The notes beneath the pieces were generated by a model. That model was not told where the DNA came from. It ran no database searches and worked only from the letters and a program-made list of their open reading frames with translations. Positions 1-5,240 of a stretch of 5,240 bases of DNA are shown in pieces. Position numbers and translations under genes: made by a program. The first letter of the stretch is position 1; every line of letters starts with the position of its first letter. The stretch lies in the NCBI GenBank assembly GCA_023433965.1, contig JAEYTQ010000081.1:1-5240 (forward strand). The letters run 5' to 3'. This stretch comes from Pseudomonadota bacterium. GTDB lineage: Bacteria; Pseudomonadota; Alphaproteobacteria; Rhizobiales; Xanthobacteraceae.

Positions 1-1612
1 CCTCGCCCTGCGCGAGAGCGCTGCTTGCCGCAACGATCTGCTGGACCCGCGTGGCTTCGCGAAACGCTGCCTCTTCAGGCGACAGACGCCGACCTGGCCG
101 ATCATGGAGTCCGCTTCGTTTTCCGCGGCCTTCCGCGAGCAGCAGTTGAAGCCGCCGCTTTCCCGACAGCGGCGGGACCAAAACCTGCACCGCAAACGTG
201 AGAATTGCAGCAAGGCAGGCCAGCGTGCAGGTGATCACGAAAACGAGTGGATCGTAGCTCTGCGGGTTGGTCGGAGCGAGGATCGCGAGGGTGAAGACAA
301 GCGAGAGCCGGCCGAGGGACGACAACAATGGATTCGGCAGCGATATGAGGAGCGCCAAGCCGATCACCACCGGCGCCAGGCCGATCGCCAGCAATGGAAA
401 CTCGGACACGCCATTGAAGACGAAGTACTTCAAGATGCCGGCGAGAAGGCACGAGATCGGCGTAGCCAGGATGGCGATCGCCGTGAACTTGCGCGGGTCG
501 GGCGCCGTAGCACCCAGACCAATGATGACGGCCACGAGCGAGAGGGCGACCTCCATCGTCGGCCAGCCGGCCATCACGAAAAGTGCCGCAATCAACGTGA
601 AGCAAATCGATGCCCTGAAGCCGCTTTCGACCGCGATGCGGCCGGAGCGATACAGGGGAGCACGACGGCTGACGGCCGGATGCGTCCCATTGCGCAGGGC
701 ATCGAGGCTGCCCGCCACCTCGGCATCTCTTCGAACGATCTCATCTTCCAACCAGCATCGGCACGTTGCCAGCAGATTTGATCGATGCTCGTCCCCACCG
801 ATGAAAACTGACGCCTGCGTGGCCGCCCTGGACAACGCGGCCAGCGCGCGGGCGAGGGACAGCGCAGTGACGAGGTCCACCATCGCGGAACGCGCGGCGG
901 AGCTTCTGGCGGCTCCAGTGCTCGATTCCGAGCTCAGGCTCGCAATCTCCGGACGTAACGCCGCGACGTCTTTCAATAGACCCGCCGCGAGCGAGGTCGG
1001 TAACGTTTCGCCACGACGCACGGTCTCGGTGTAGTTCATGATCCGTCGCTGTAGCGCCTCAAGACGGTTCGTCACCACCGGGTGGTAGTCGGGCGCAGCC
1101 AGGACGTCGTTGATGAACGCGACCGCGAGGACCCCGATCACGAGCGCGGCGCCACGTGCCACGCCCGTCGGGAACACTTGTTGCGGGCTATCGATCTGCT
1201 GGATCGTAATCAGTGCAACCGTGATGCAGGACAAGGCCGCGGCATAGGCTCGGTTGCCGTCGAGCAATGCGGCGGCACAGACGCAGAGGCCGACCCACAC
1301 CCCGAGCACCGCCAACAGAAGCCCGTCAGTCTGTGAGAAGCATCCAGCGATGCCGATCGACGCGGCGACGCCGATCGCCGTTGCGAACAGCCGGAAACCG
1401 GCCTTCTCCAGGCCTTGGCCGCGCGTCGGCAAGGCGAGGATTGCGACTGTGATGGCGGCCGACGAAGGCACCTCCAGCTGCAGCCAGAAACTCGCATAGA
1501 GGGCCAGAAGACAGGCCAGCCAGACCCGAACGGCGAAAGCCCAGGAGTTCGCAGAGAAACCGGCGAAGAGCGGCGGGCGCGCTTGGATCGCATTGACGGC
1601 CTTCGCTTGCAT
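1..1612 (-). CDS. FUSC family (fusaric acid resistance / AaeB-like) inner-membrane transporter, C-terminus cut by window edge
   Basis: The frame is open from an ATG at 1612 to the window edge: 537 codons, with no stop. Family members are usually about 650-700 residues, so roughly the last fifth is missing. The N-terminal half shows hydrophobic stretches near residues 24-44, 50-62, 72-92, 97-117, 123-140 and 152-173. A largely soluble segment follows (about 175-325), then a second hydrophobic block near 332-349, 353-369, 375-397, 404-425, 435-447 and 455-479. This two-block layout, with the VPSSAAITVAILALPTRGQ stretch after the first helix and LLDGNRAYAAALS after the fourth, fits the FUSC/AaeB family, which exports aromatic weak acids such as fusaric or p-hydroxybenzoic acid, often with an HlyD-type partner. 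No partner is in view; it could lie to the left. The ATG has only a weak GGGG about 10 bases upstream. The frame stays open further upstream and a GTG at 1714 would add 34 residues, but without a better ribosome site. The substrate is unknown. Confidence 0.85.
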   Translation of the reverse strand, partial: MQAKAVNAIQARPPLFAGFSANSWAFAVRVWLACLLALYASFWLQLEVPSSAAITVAILALPTRGQGLEKAGFRLFATAIGVAASIGIAGCFSQTDGLLLAVLGVWVGLCVCAAALLDGNRAYAAALSCITVALITIQQIDSPQQVFPTGVARGAALVIGVLAVAFINDVLAAPDYHPVVTNRLEALQRRIMNYTETVRRGETLPTSLAAGLLKDVAALRPEIASLSSESSTGAARSSAARSAMVDLVTALSLARALAALSRAATQASVFIGGDEHRSNLLATCRCWLEDEIVRRDAEVAGSLDALRNGTHPAVSRRAPLYRSGRIAVESGFRASICFTLIAALFVMAGWPTMEVALSLVAVIIGLGATAPDPRKFTAIAILATPISCLLAGILKYFVFNGVSEFPLLAIGLAPVVIGLALLISLPNPLLSSLGRLSLVFTLAILAPTNPQSYDPLVFVITCTLACLAAILTFAVQVLVPPLSGKRRLQLLLAEGRGKRSGLHDRPGRRLSPEEAAFREATRVQQIVAASSALAQGE

Positions 1613-1750
1613 CGGTGTGTCGCCCCATTTGCGGCCGAGCTGAGCAGCAGCCCCGCCGATCTGTCGAATGGGTGCACTATGAAGCTGTCGCCAGGCCCGG
1701 TATTTCCGGTCCACCAATCGGCTTGCAGGAACGCACGTCGCGCAATGGGA

Positions 1751-1767
1751 TTTCGGCGAGGCCGAAA
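1751..1767 (-). terminator. Small hairpin just after the lone receiver gene, possible weak terminator
   Basis: A perfect 7-base inverted repeat (TTTCGGC / GCCGAAA) with a 3-base CTC loop lies 6 bases past the TAA of the receiver gene at 1774. It sits where an operon terminator would be expected, between the signalling genes and the FUSC gene. There is no run of T after it in the direction of transcription (TCCCATT follows), so it would be a poor intrinsic terminator and may instead be partial, or a transcript-end stabiliser. Read-through into the FUSC gene is possible. Confidence 0.3.
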
Positions 1768-1773
1768 AGCAGG

Positions 1774-2151
1774 TTATTGAGCCGTGTGGCCTGCCATCGC
1801 CTCTTCGAGGCAGCGAATGATCTCGTCGCCACCGGTCGGCTTGCTGAGACAGCAATGGGCGCCCGCGGCCAACACGCGCTGCCGAACGGCATCGGTTGGA
1901 AAGGCGGTCATGAAGATCATTGGGAACTTTCGGCCAGCCTCGACCAGCCTCGCCTGCAATTCATCGCCCGTCATCGCCGGCATCTGGATGTCGACGATCA
2001 TGCATGATGGATCTTCGCTTTGTCGATTCAGGAAATCGACGCCGGATTCGTAGGTCGAGGCCTCGTAGCCGATGGAGCGGACGAGGCTCGCCAGCGACGT
2101 GCGCACGGCCTCGTCGTCGTCCACGATTGCGATGACAGGGATATTCGACAT
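1774..2151 (-). CDS. Stand-alone receiver-domain response regulator (FixJ-type receiver, no output domain)
   Basis: A 125-residue protein that is all receiver domain. The acidic pocket is D11-D13 (IVDDDEAV), the phospho-acceptor is D54 (MIVDIQMPAMTG), the switch Thr is T82 (FMTAFP) and the conserved Lys is K104 (CLSKP). The protein ends about 20 residues after the Lys, so no DNA-binding or enzymatic output domain is present. I chose the ATG at 2151 because AGGA lies 8 bases upstream and the family sequence begins there. An in-frame ATG at 2172 would add seven residues (MAVRTEL) but has no visible ribosome site. The gene follows the FixJ-like regulator by 100 bases on the same strand, so it is probably the third gene of the kinase operon, unless an internal promoter drives it. 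Single-domain receivers often act as phosphate sinks, phosphorelay intermediates or protein-protein regulators; which applies here is unknown. The adjacent C100-C101 pair before the Lys is a minor peculiarity. Confidence 0.9.
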   Translation of the reverse strand: MSNIPVIAIVDDDEAVRTSLASLVRSIGYEASTYESGVDFLNRQSEDPSCMIVDIQMPAMTGDELQARLVEAGRKFPMIFMTAFPTDAVRQRVLAAGAHCCLSKPTGGDEIIRCLEEAMAGHTAQ

Positions 2152-2159
2152 TAGCTCCG

Positions 2160-2163
2160 TCCT
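2160..2163 (-). promoter_or_regulatory. Ribosome binding site deciding the start of the lone receiver gene
   Basis: AGGA on the minus strand, 8 bases before the ATG at 2151. A second purine patch, GGAG, is only 3 bases from that ATG. The longer-frame ATG at 2172 is preceded by CCCCGCTCGAC, with no Shine-Dalgarno match, so the shorter protein is preferred. Confidence 0.55.
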
Positions 2164-2251
2164 GACCGCCATGTCGAGCGGGGACGGTTTGTCTCCGGGG
2201 GTGCGGTTGGTGAGCTACTATGCACCTGGGCACGCGTCGCTAAAACTATAC

Positions 2252-2929
2252 TCACGTTTGCTCCGTATTACCCCGGGTTTGGGAGACCCCAAGAGCCTCG
2301 GCCTTGCGGACGAGATCGGCAAGCGAGCGAACCCCCATCTTGCGCATGACGTTGCCCCGATGGATCTTCACGGTGATCTCGCTAAGTTCCATCAGGCCGG
2401 CCACCTGCTTGTTCATCAAACCAGCGGTGACGTAACCCATCACCTCGCGTTCCCGGGCAGTAAGCGTTTCGTATTGGGCACGAAGATCGTCCAGGGCCGC
2501 AGACTGGGTCCGGCGCTGCGTGTCACGTTCGAGCGCCAAGGTCACGGCATCAAGCATGTCCTGGTCGCGAAACGGCTTCGAGAGGAAGTCCACAGCGCCG
2601 GCCTTCATCGCGCGGACAGACATGGGAATGTCGCCGTGACCCGTCATGAAGACGATGGGGAATTCGATACCCTGTTTGGTCAACTGGCCCTGAAGATCGA
2701 GGCCGCTGACCCCGGGGAGCCGAATGTCCAGGACGATGCAGGCTGGGCCGTCCGGCAACGTCCCCCCGAGCAGTTCGCTGGGCGAACTGAACAGGCGAGT
2801 CTCGAGACCGATGGACCGAAAGAGGCTGTCTAGCGATGCGCGAATGGCCGCGTCATCATCGACTATCATCACAACCGGGCTTTGCGCTGAGCTGACCACG
2901 GCGAGTCCTTTGCTGATCGGTCGTGTCAT
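2252..2929 (-). CDS. FixJ/NodW-like two-component response regulator (receiver + LuxR-type HTH)
   Basis: A 225-residue transcriptional regulator. The receiver covers about residues 18-135: acidic pocket D24-D26 (MIVDDDAAIR), phospho-acceptor D68 (IVLDIRLPGVSG), T96 in FMTGHGDIPMSVRAMKAG, and K118 (FLSKPF). The GHGDIPM and DFLSKPF stretches are typical of the FixJ/NodW/TodT branch. After a linker (about 135-153) comes a LuxR/GerE-type helix-turn-helix at about 154-212, starting LTAREREVM, with NKQVAGLMELSEITVKIHR covering the helix-turn-helix. Length fits the family (about 200-230). Its ATG overlaps the kinase stop by four bases (ATGA), a standard sign of translational coupling, and marks that kinase as its likely phosphodonor. 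Phosphorylation of D68 would be expected to promote dimerisation and DNA binding. The first 17 or so residues lie before the receiver, and a GTG at 2899 with a good AAAGGA site is an alternative start giving 215 residues. The regulon is not visible. I do not assign fixJ or nodW because many paralogues share these motifs. Confidence 0.93.
   Translation of the reverse strand: MTRPISKGLAVVSSAQSPVVMIVDDDAAIRASLDSLFRSIGLETRLFSSPSELLGGTLPDGPACIVLDIRLPGVSGLDLQGQLTKQGIEFPIVFMTGHGDIPMSVRAMKAGAVDFLSKPFRDQDMLDAVTLALERDTQRRTQSAALDDLRAQYETLTAREREVMGYVTAGLMNKQVAGLMELSEITVKIHRGNVMRKMGVRSLADLVRKAEALGVSQTRGNTEQT
2906..2911 (-). promoter_or_regulatory. Internal ribosome-binding-like AAAGGA before an alternative GTG start of the FixJ-like gene
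   Basis: AAAGGA lies 6 bases upstream of an in-frame GTG at 2899 (codon 11 of the annotated protein). It is a better Shine-Dalgarno match than the sequence before the overlapping ATG at 2929 (ACGAAGCA). Translation could begin at either site; the GTG start would leave about eight residues before the receiver domain, closer to the usual FixJ-type layout. Confidence 0.35.
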
Positions 2930-4803
2930 TGCTTCGTGTGTCGTTGCATGACGGGCATCGTGAGCCGAAATGTAGCGCCGGCGCCCAGGACGCTCTCTAC
3001 CGTCAATCGGCCGCCGTGAGCTTCCACCGTCGTCTGGCAGATCGCAAGTCCCATGCCCATGCCGTCCTGCTTCGTCGTAAAGAATGGCTCAAAAAGCCTC
3101 GGCAAGTCAGTGGCTTCGATGCCTGGACCAGTGTCTTCGACCGTCACGACGAGACTTCCGCTTCCGTCGAGATCCGCGCGTAGCGTGACGATACGCGGTC
3201 CGCTCTGTTGGGCCATGGCCTGGCTGGCGTTGACCAGGAGGTTGACCAGCACTTGCTGCAGTTGGATCCGGTCGCCGCGAATCGGGGGCAGATCCGGTCT
3301 GACTTTGATCTCCAGCGAAACGTCTTCCTTCGCCAGTTCGCGCTCGACCAGCGTCGCCGCCTCCGAGATGATCTCGGCGATTCCCAGCAGGTTTTGATCC
3401 GCCGGGTTCTTCTTCAGGAAAGCCCTGATGCGGGTGACGATCTCGCTTGCCCGGCGGCCCTCGCTCACGATCCGTCCGATGGCGGACGCGACTTCGTCCA
3501 ATTGCGGTACATCTCGCCGCAGCCATCGCATGCCGGCCTCGCCGCTGGTCACGATGGCGGCCAATGGCTGGTTCACCTCGTGAGCGATCGATGCGGTGAG
3601 TTCGCCGATGGTGGCAACGCGCGATGCGTGCGCAAGATCGGCCTGTGCGGCCAGCAGTGCATCTTGCGAACGTCTCCGCTCGGTGATGTCGATGACGAAG
3701 GCAAGGACGTTGCGATCACCGTCGGGCTCGGCGGGGAAGGTGATCGTAAATAGCACCGGTACACTTCGCCCGTCGATGCCGACCAGCTCCGTCTCACCTT
3801 CGTAGAATGGCTCGCCGTGGGCAAAGGCCGCCAGTGCACCGTGGAAAGTGCGTTCGCTCTCGCTCATCAGTTCGTCGATGCTTACGGGAAGGGTGGAGCG
3901 ATTGGTAGCGCCCAGCATCGTTCGCAGCGCCGGATTGACGTCCTTTATCCTGACGAGCGACCTGGCATTGCGAACAAAGTTGGGATTGCCTCTCAGGTAT
4001 TCGTCGAGGTCTGCCTTGTCCACGTTCAGGGTTTCAAGCGCCGCGCGGACGCTGGTCCAATCCTCCTCGACGACGCCGATGCGGCTCGCATCGAACATCC
4101 GCCGGTAGCGTCGCTCGCTTTCGACCAATGCTGCATGAGCCTGCTCGCGTTCCGTGACGTCGGTGAGGGTCTCCAGCACGTCGAGCGGCTTGCCGAGCTG
4201 GTCGTATTGCAGGGCCCATCGAGCCTCGACGTCGAGAAGCGCGCCGGCTCGTGTCCGGTGCTTGATCCGGCCTTCCCACCGGCCCCTATCGATCAGAATG
4301 TTTTCGATGACATCCCGGGGATCCGAATAGGCCGTCTGCAAGAGTTCGTCCGCCGACCGCCCGATAGCCTCGGCGGCGGACCAGCCGTAGGTTTCCTCCG
4401 CGCAGCGATTCCAGAACGAGATGATCCCGCGCCGATCGCGGACGAAGATCATGTCGTGCGAGAGGTCGAGAAGGCGAGCCTGCGCCGCCAGGCGCGTTGT
4501 TGCCGCCTGGTTCTGCAGGGCGAGCAGCGTCGTGATGGCAATGGCGGCTAGGCTGACGAGTGCGCGGAGCGCAGGCGAGCCAATCGAGCTGAAACCATGC
4601 GACAGCGCATAGGCAGCCATCGTGAGAATCGCGCAACTGATCGCCGCGACGACAATATCTTCGCGATGTGTCGTCCTCGCTGCCAGCAGGATCGCGACGA
4701 CGTAGAGAACGGCAACGGCGCCCTCGAGCGGAGTGAGGACGTCGACCAGAAAAACTGCGAAGGCGAGGAGCGCGGACAACACCCGCAGGCCATGACGGCT
4801 CAT
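2926..4803 (-). CDS. Membrane-bound PAS-PAS sensor histidine kinase (HisKA + HATPase_c, FixL/NodV-like class)
   Basis: A 625-residue sensor kinase. The first 100 residues hold about four hydrophobic segments (near 6-25, 28-44, 49-70 and 78-99) with short connecting loops, so no large periplasmic sensor domain exists and sensing is likely membrane-embedded or cytoplasmic. PAS domain 1 spans about 105-220 (SHDMIFVRDRRGIISFWNR, closing with LTDVTERE). PAS domain 2 spans about 228-376 and closes with FVIDITERRR; it is longer than normal. A coiled linker leads to HisKA at about 393-465 with phospho-acceptor H408 in SIAHEVNQPLAAI. The ATPase domain has an N box at N521-N525 (NLLVNA), G1 at D557-G561 (DTGPG), an F box near 571-578 (FEPFFTTK) and G2 at 581-587 (GMGMGLA), so all catalytic motifs are present. 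There is no receiver domain fused at the end. I see no obvious FixL-type haem-ligand region in PAS 1, so oxygen sensing is not supported. The kinase is the first gene of the signalling operon and overlaps the FixJ-like gene by ATGA. No clear ribosome site precedes its ATG. Confidence 0.93.
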   Translation of the reverse strand: MSRHGLRVLSALLAFAVFLVDVLTPLEGAVAVLYVVAILLAARTTHREDIVVAAISCAILTMAAYALSHGFSSIGSPALRALVSLAAIAITTLLALQNQAATTRLAAQARLLDLSHDMIFVRDRRGIISFWNRCAEETYGWSAAEAIGRSADELLQTAYSDPRDVIENILIDRGRWEGRIKHRTRAGALLDVEARWALQYDQLGKPLDVLETLTDVTEREQAHAALVESERRYRRMFDASRIGVVEEDWTSVRAALETLNVDKADLDEYLRGNPNFVRNARSLVRIKDVNPALRTMLGATNRSTLPVSIDELMSESERTFHGALAAFAHGEPFYEGETELVGIDGRSVPVLFTITFPAEPDGDRNVLAFVIDITERRRSQDALLAAQADLAHASRVATIGELTASIAHEVNQPLAAIVTSGEAGMRWLRRDVPQLDEVASAIGRIVSEGRRASEIVTRIRAFLKKNPADQNLLGIAEIISEAATLVERELAKEDVSLEIKVRPDLPPIRGDRIQLQQVLVNLLVNASQAMAQQSGPRIVTLRADLDGSGSLVVTVEDTGPGIEATDLPRLFEPFFTTKQDGMGMGLAICQTTVEAHGGRLTVESVLGAGATFRLTMPVMQRHTKQ

Positions 4804-4954
4804 GGGCAGAACCGTCGCCGATTATGAAGCGTTCCCATTTCGAATGTCGTTGTCACACGAGGTCGCATTGATGCCTTGGCCGTCGGCAGCAGGCTGCATG
4901 TTCTACTTTCTGCTCCCGCGGAGTGTCCCGCCAGCCATCGGATGGCCAGTACAC

Positions 4955-4960
4955 ATTATA
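4955..4960 (-). promoter_or_regulatory. Putative -10 element (TATAAT) for the kinase operon
   Basis: A perfect sigma70-type TATAAT on the minus strand, inside a GC-rich genome where such matches are uncommon. Transcription would start near 4948 and give a leader of about 145 bases before the kinase ATG at 4803. No recognisable -35 hexamer is found at 16-18 bases upstream; that place is taken by the end of the palindrome at 4977-4992, which suggests an activator-dependent or operator-controlled promoter. Not experimentally shown. Confidence 0.4.
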
Positions 4961-4976
4961 CCGGGCTTCGAGGCGA

Positions 4977-4992
4977 TCATACCTAGGTATGA
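4977..4992. promoter_or_regulatory. Perfect 16-base palindrome, candidate operator
   Basis: TCATACCTAGGTATGA reads identically on both strands. Its near edge is 16 bases upstream of the minus-strand TATAAT, so its centre is near -36 of the presumed kinase promoter. It also lies about 45 bases upstream of the plus-strand TAGAAT. Perfect dyads of this size between divergent promoters are typical binding sites for dimeric regulators. The FixJ-like regulator encoded next door, or the product of the plus-strand gene, are candidate binders; neither is proven. Confidence 0.5.
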
Positions 4993-5029
4993 AGCGGCCA
5001 CACCGACAATCTAAGGCGCTAACCGCGCG

Positions 5030-5035
5030 TAGAAT
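5030..5035 (+). promoter_or_regulatory. Possible -10 element (TAGAAT) for the plus-strand gene
   Basis: TAGAAT matches five of six positions of the sigma70 -10 consensus and lies 91 bases before the ATG at 5127. No good -35 is found at 16-18 bases; GACAAT at 5005-5010 would need a 19-base spacer. Weak evidence from pattern alone. Confidence 0.2.
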
Positions 5036-5112
5036 GGAGCAATCGGACAGCTCGAGTACCTTTCCCGTCAGAGCACCCGGACAGGCCGACCGGCCGCCGA
5101 ACCGCAAAGGGC

Positions 5113-5118
5113 AAGGAG
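5113..5118 (+). promoter_or_regulatory. Strong ribosome binding site of the plus-strand gene
   Basis: AAGGAG with an 8-base spacer to the ATG at 5127, close to the ideal Shine-Dalgarno arrangement. It is the best ribosome site in the window and the main reason for accepting the short coding stretch after it as a real gene start. Confidence 0.75.
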
Positions 5119-5126
5119 AACCGACG

Positions 5127-5240
5127 ATGTCACTGCAGCTAACACCGGTGCAGTCCACCAACGACAAGATTCTCGACATGAACTCGGCCGCCGTCTCGGC
5201 AGCCGACCGTCGCGGGCTTCTGCATTCGAGACTTCCCGCT
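5127..5240 (+). CDS. N-terminal fragment of an unrecognised protein, cut by window edge
   Basis: The frame is open for 38 codons from the ATG to the right edge, preceded by an excellent AAGGAG site. The visible protein begins MSLQLTPVQSTNDKILDMN and continues through a helix-like segment AADRRGLLHSRLPA. It has no signal peptide, membrane segment or catalytic motif. The pattern of an Asn followed by Ile-Leu, then an Ala-Asp-Arg turn and a Leu-Leu-x-x-x-Leu helix resembles the first helix of many alphaproteobacterial Crp/Fnr-type regulators (N-x-[LI]-L-x-x-L-...-D-x-x-x-L-x-x-x-L), but 38 residues are too few to decide. It is divergent from the kinase operon and shares its intergenic region, so co-regulation is possible. 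If it were a Crp/Fnr protein, the pairing with a FixJ-like regulator would recall the FixLJ-FixK arrangement; that is speculation. Confidence 0.6.
   Translation, partial: MSLQLTPVQSTNDKILDMNSAAVSAADRRGLLHSRLPA

Larger units (their letters stand above)
4804..5126. other. Divergent intergenic region between kinase gene and plus-strand gene
   Basis: A 323-base stretch with no convincing gene. Open frames on either strand here lack ribosome sites and protein-like composition. It is less GC-rich than the flanking genes around 4951-5015. It carries a 16-base perfect palindrome, a TATAAT on the minus strand, a TAGAAT on the plus strand, and two small inverted repeats (GCCAT-CGG-ATGGC at 4934-4946; GCAGC-AG-GCTGC at 4886-4897) that would lie in the kinase leader RNA. 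It most likely contains the promoters of both divergent genes. Confidence 0.7.

Noticed and set aside
104..1034. Long plus-strand open frames (104-781 and 267-1034)
   Set aside because: They lie antisense to the FUSC gene, give Arg/Gln/Asp-rich or low-complexity products with no family resemblance, and have no ribosome sites. They are by-products of high GC content opposite a real gene.
1210..1677. Minus-strand open frames of 155 and 100 codons (1210-1677, 1326-1628)
   Set aside because: They are out of frame with the FUSC protein over the same DNA; the FUSC frame has the clear membrane-protein pattern and these are Arg/Ser/Pro-rich.
1610..1714. N-terminal extension of the FUSC protein from a GTG at 1714
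   Set aside because: The frame is open, but there is no ribosome site, codon third positions are less GC-rich than in the gene, and family members begin a short distance before the first membrane helix, as the ATG at 1612 does.
2221..2232. Imperfect dyad TGCACCTGGGCA in the gap between the two regulator genes
   Set aside because: Only 12 bases with a mismatched pair in each arm comparison and no promoter element at a fixed distance; within chance expectation.
2072..2833. 253-codon plus-strand open frame
   Set aside because: Antisense to the FixJ-like gene, whose receiver and HTH motifs are unmistakable; the plus-strand product shows no domain.
3817..4551. 244-codon plus-strand open frame
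   Set aside because: Antisense to the PAS region of the kinase; no recognisable protein features.
4861..4880. TTGATGCCTTGG as a possible FNR/FixK box (TTGAT-N4-ATCAA)
   Set aside because: Only the left half-site matches; the right half is absent.
4802..5014. 70-codon plus-strand frame in the intergenic region
   Set aside because: It starts over the kinase start codon, has no ribosome site, and spans the palindrome and promoter-like elements; composition is not protein-like.
4853..5179. 108-codon minus-strand frame upstream of the kinase
   Set aside because: It overlaps the well-supported plus-strand start at 5127 and the presumed promoter, is rich in Cys and Arg, and lacks a ribosome site and family resemblance.

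Overview
The window is GC-rich, densely coding DNA. Its FixJ/NodW-type regulators and HisKA kinase resemble those of Alphaproteobacteria, most likely the Rhizobiales (Bradyrhizobium-like). That placement is inferred from protein style and base composition, not from a marker gene. It reads as ordinary chromosomal sequence. I see no transposase, integrase, tRNA, rRNA or CRISPR array.

Layout from right to left. A two-component signalling operon is transcribed leftward (minus strand): a membrane-anchored PAS-PAS hybrid-free histidine kinase (2926-4803), a FixJ/NodW-like response regulator with a LuxR-type DNA-binding domain (2252-2929; its start overlaps the kinase stop as ATGA), and after a 100-base gap a stand-alone receiver protein with no output domain (1774-2151). 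About 160 bases further on, in the same orientation, a FUSC-family (fusaric acid resistance/AaeB-like) inner-membrane transporter begins at 1612 and runs off the left edge with its C-terminus missing. Its reading frame is open over all 537 codons present.

To the right of the kinase is a 323-base divergent intergenic region (4804-5126). It holds a perfect 16-base palindrome, a consensus TATAAT on the minus strand 16 bases from it, and a weaker -10-like element on the plus strand. A plus-strand gene starts at 5127 behind a strong AAGGAG site and is cut by the right edge after 38 codons. Its product is not recognisable with confidence; an N-terminus of a Crp/Fnr-type regulator is one weak possibility.

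How it may work (inference): the kinase senses a signal in the membrane or cytoplasm through its PAS domains, phosphorylates the FixJ-like regulator and perhaps the lone receiver, and the regulator acts on promoters nearby. The palindrome between the divergent genes is a candidate operator, and the FUSC exporter a candidate target. The inducing signal cannot be read from the sequence. Nothing here clearly amounts to an undescribed system. The most useful leads are the palindrome/promoter arrangement and the one-kinase, two-receiver design.
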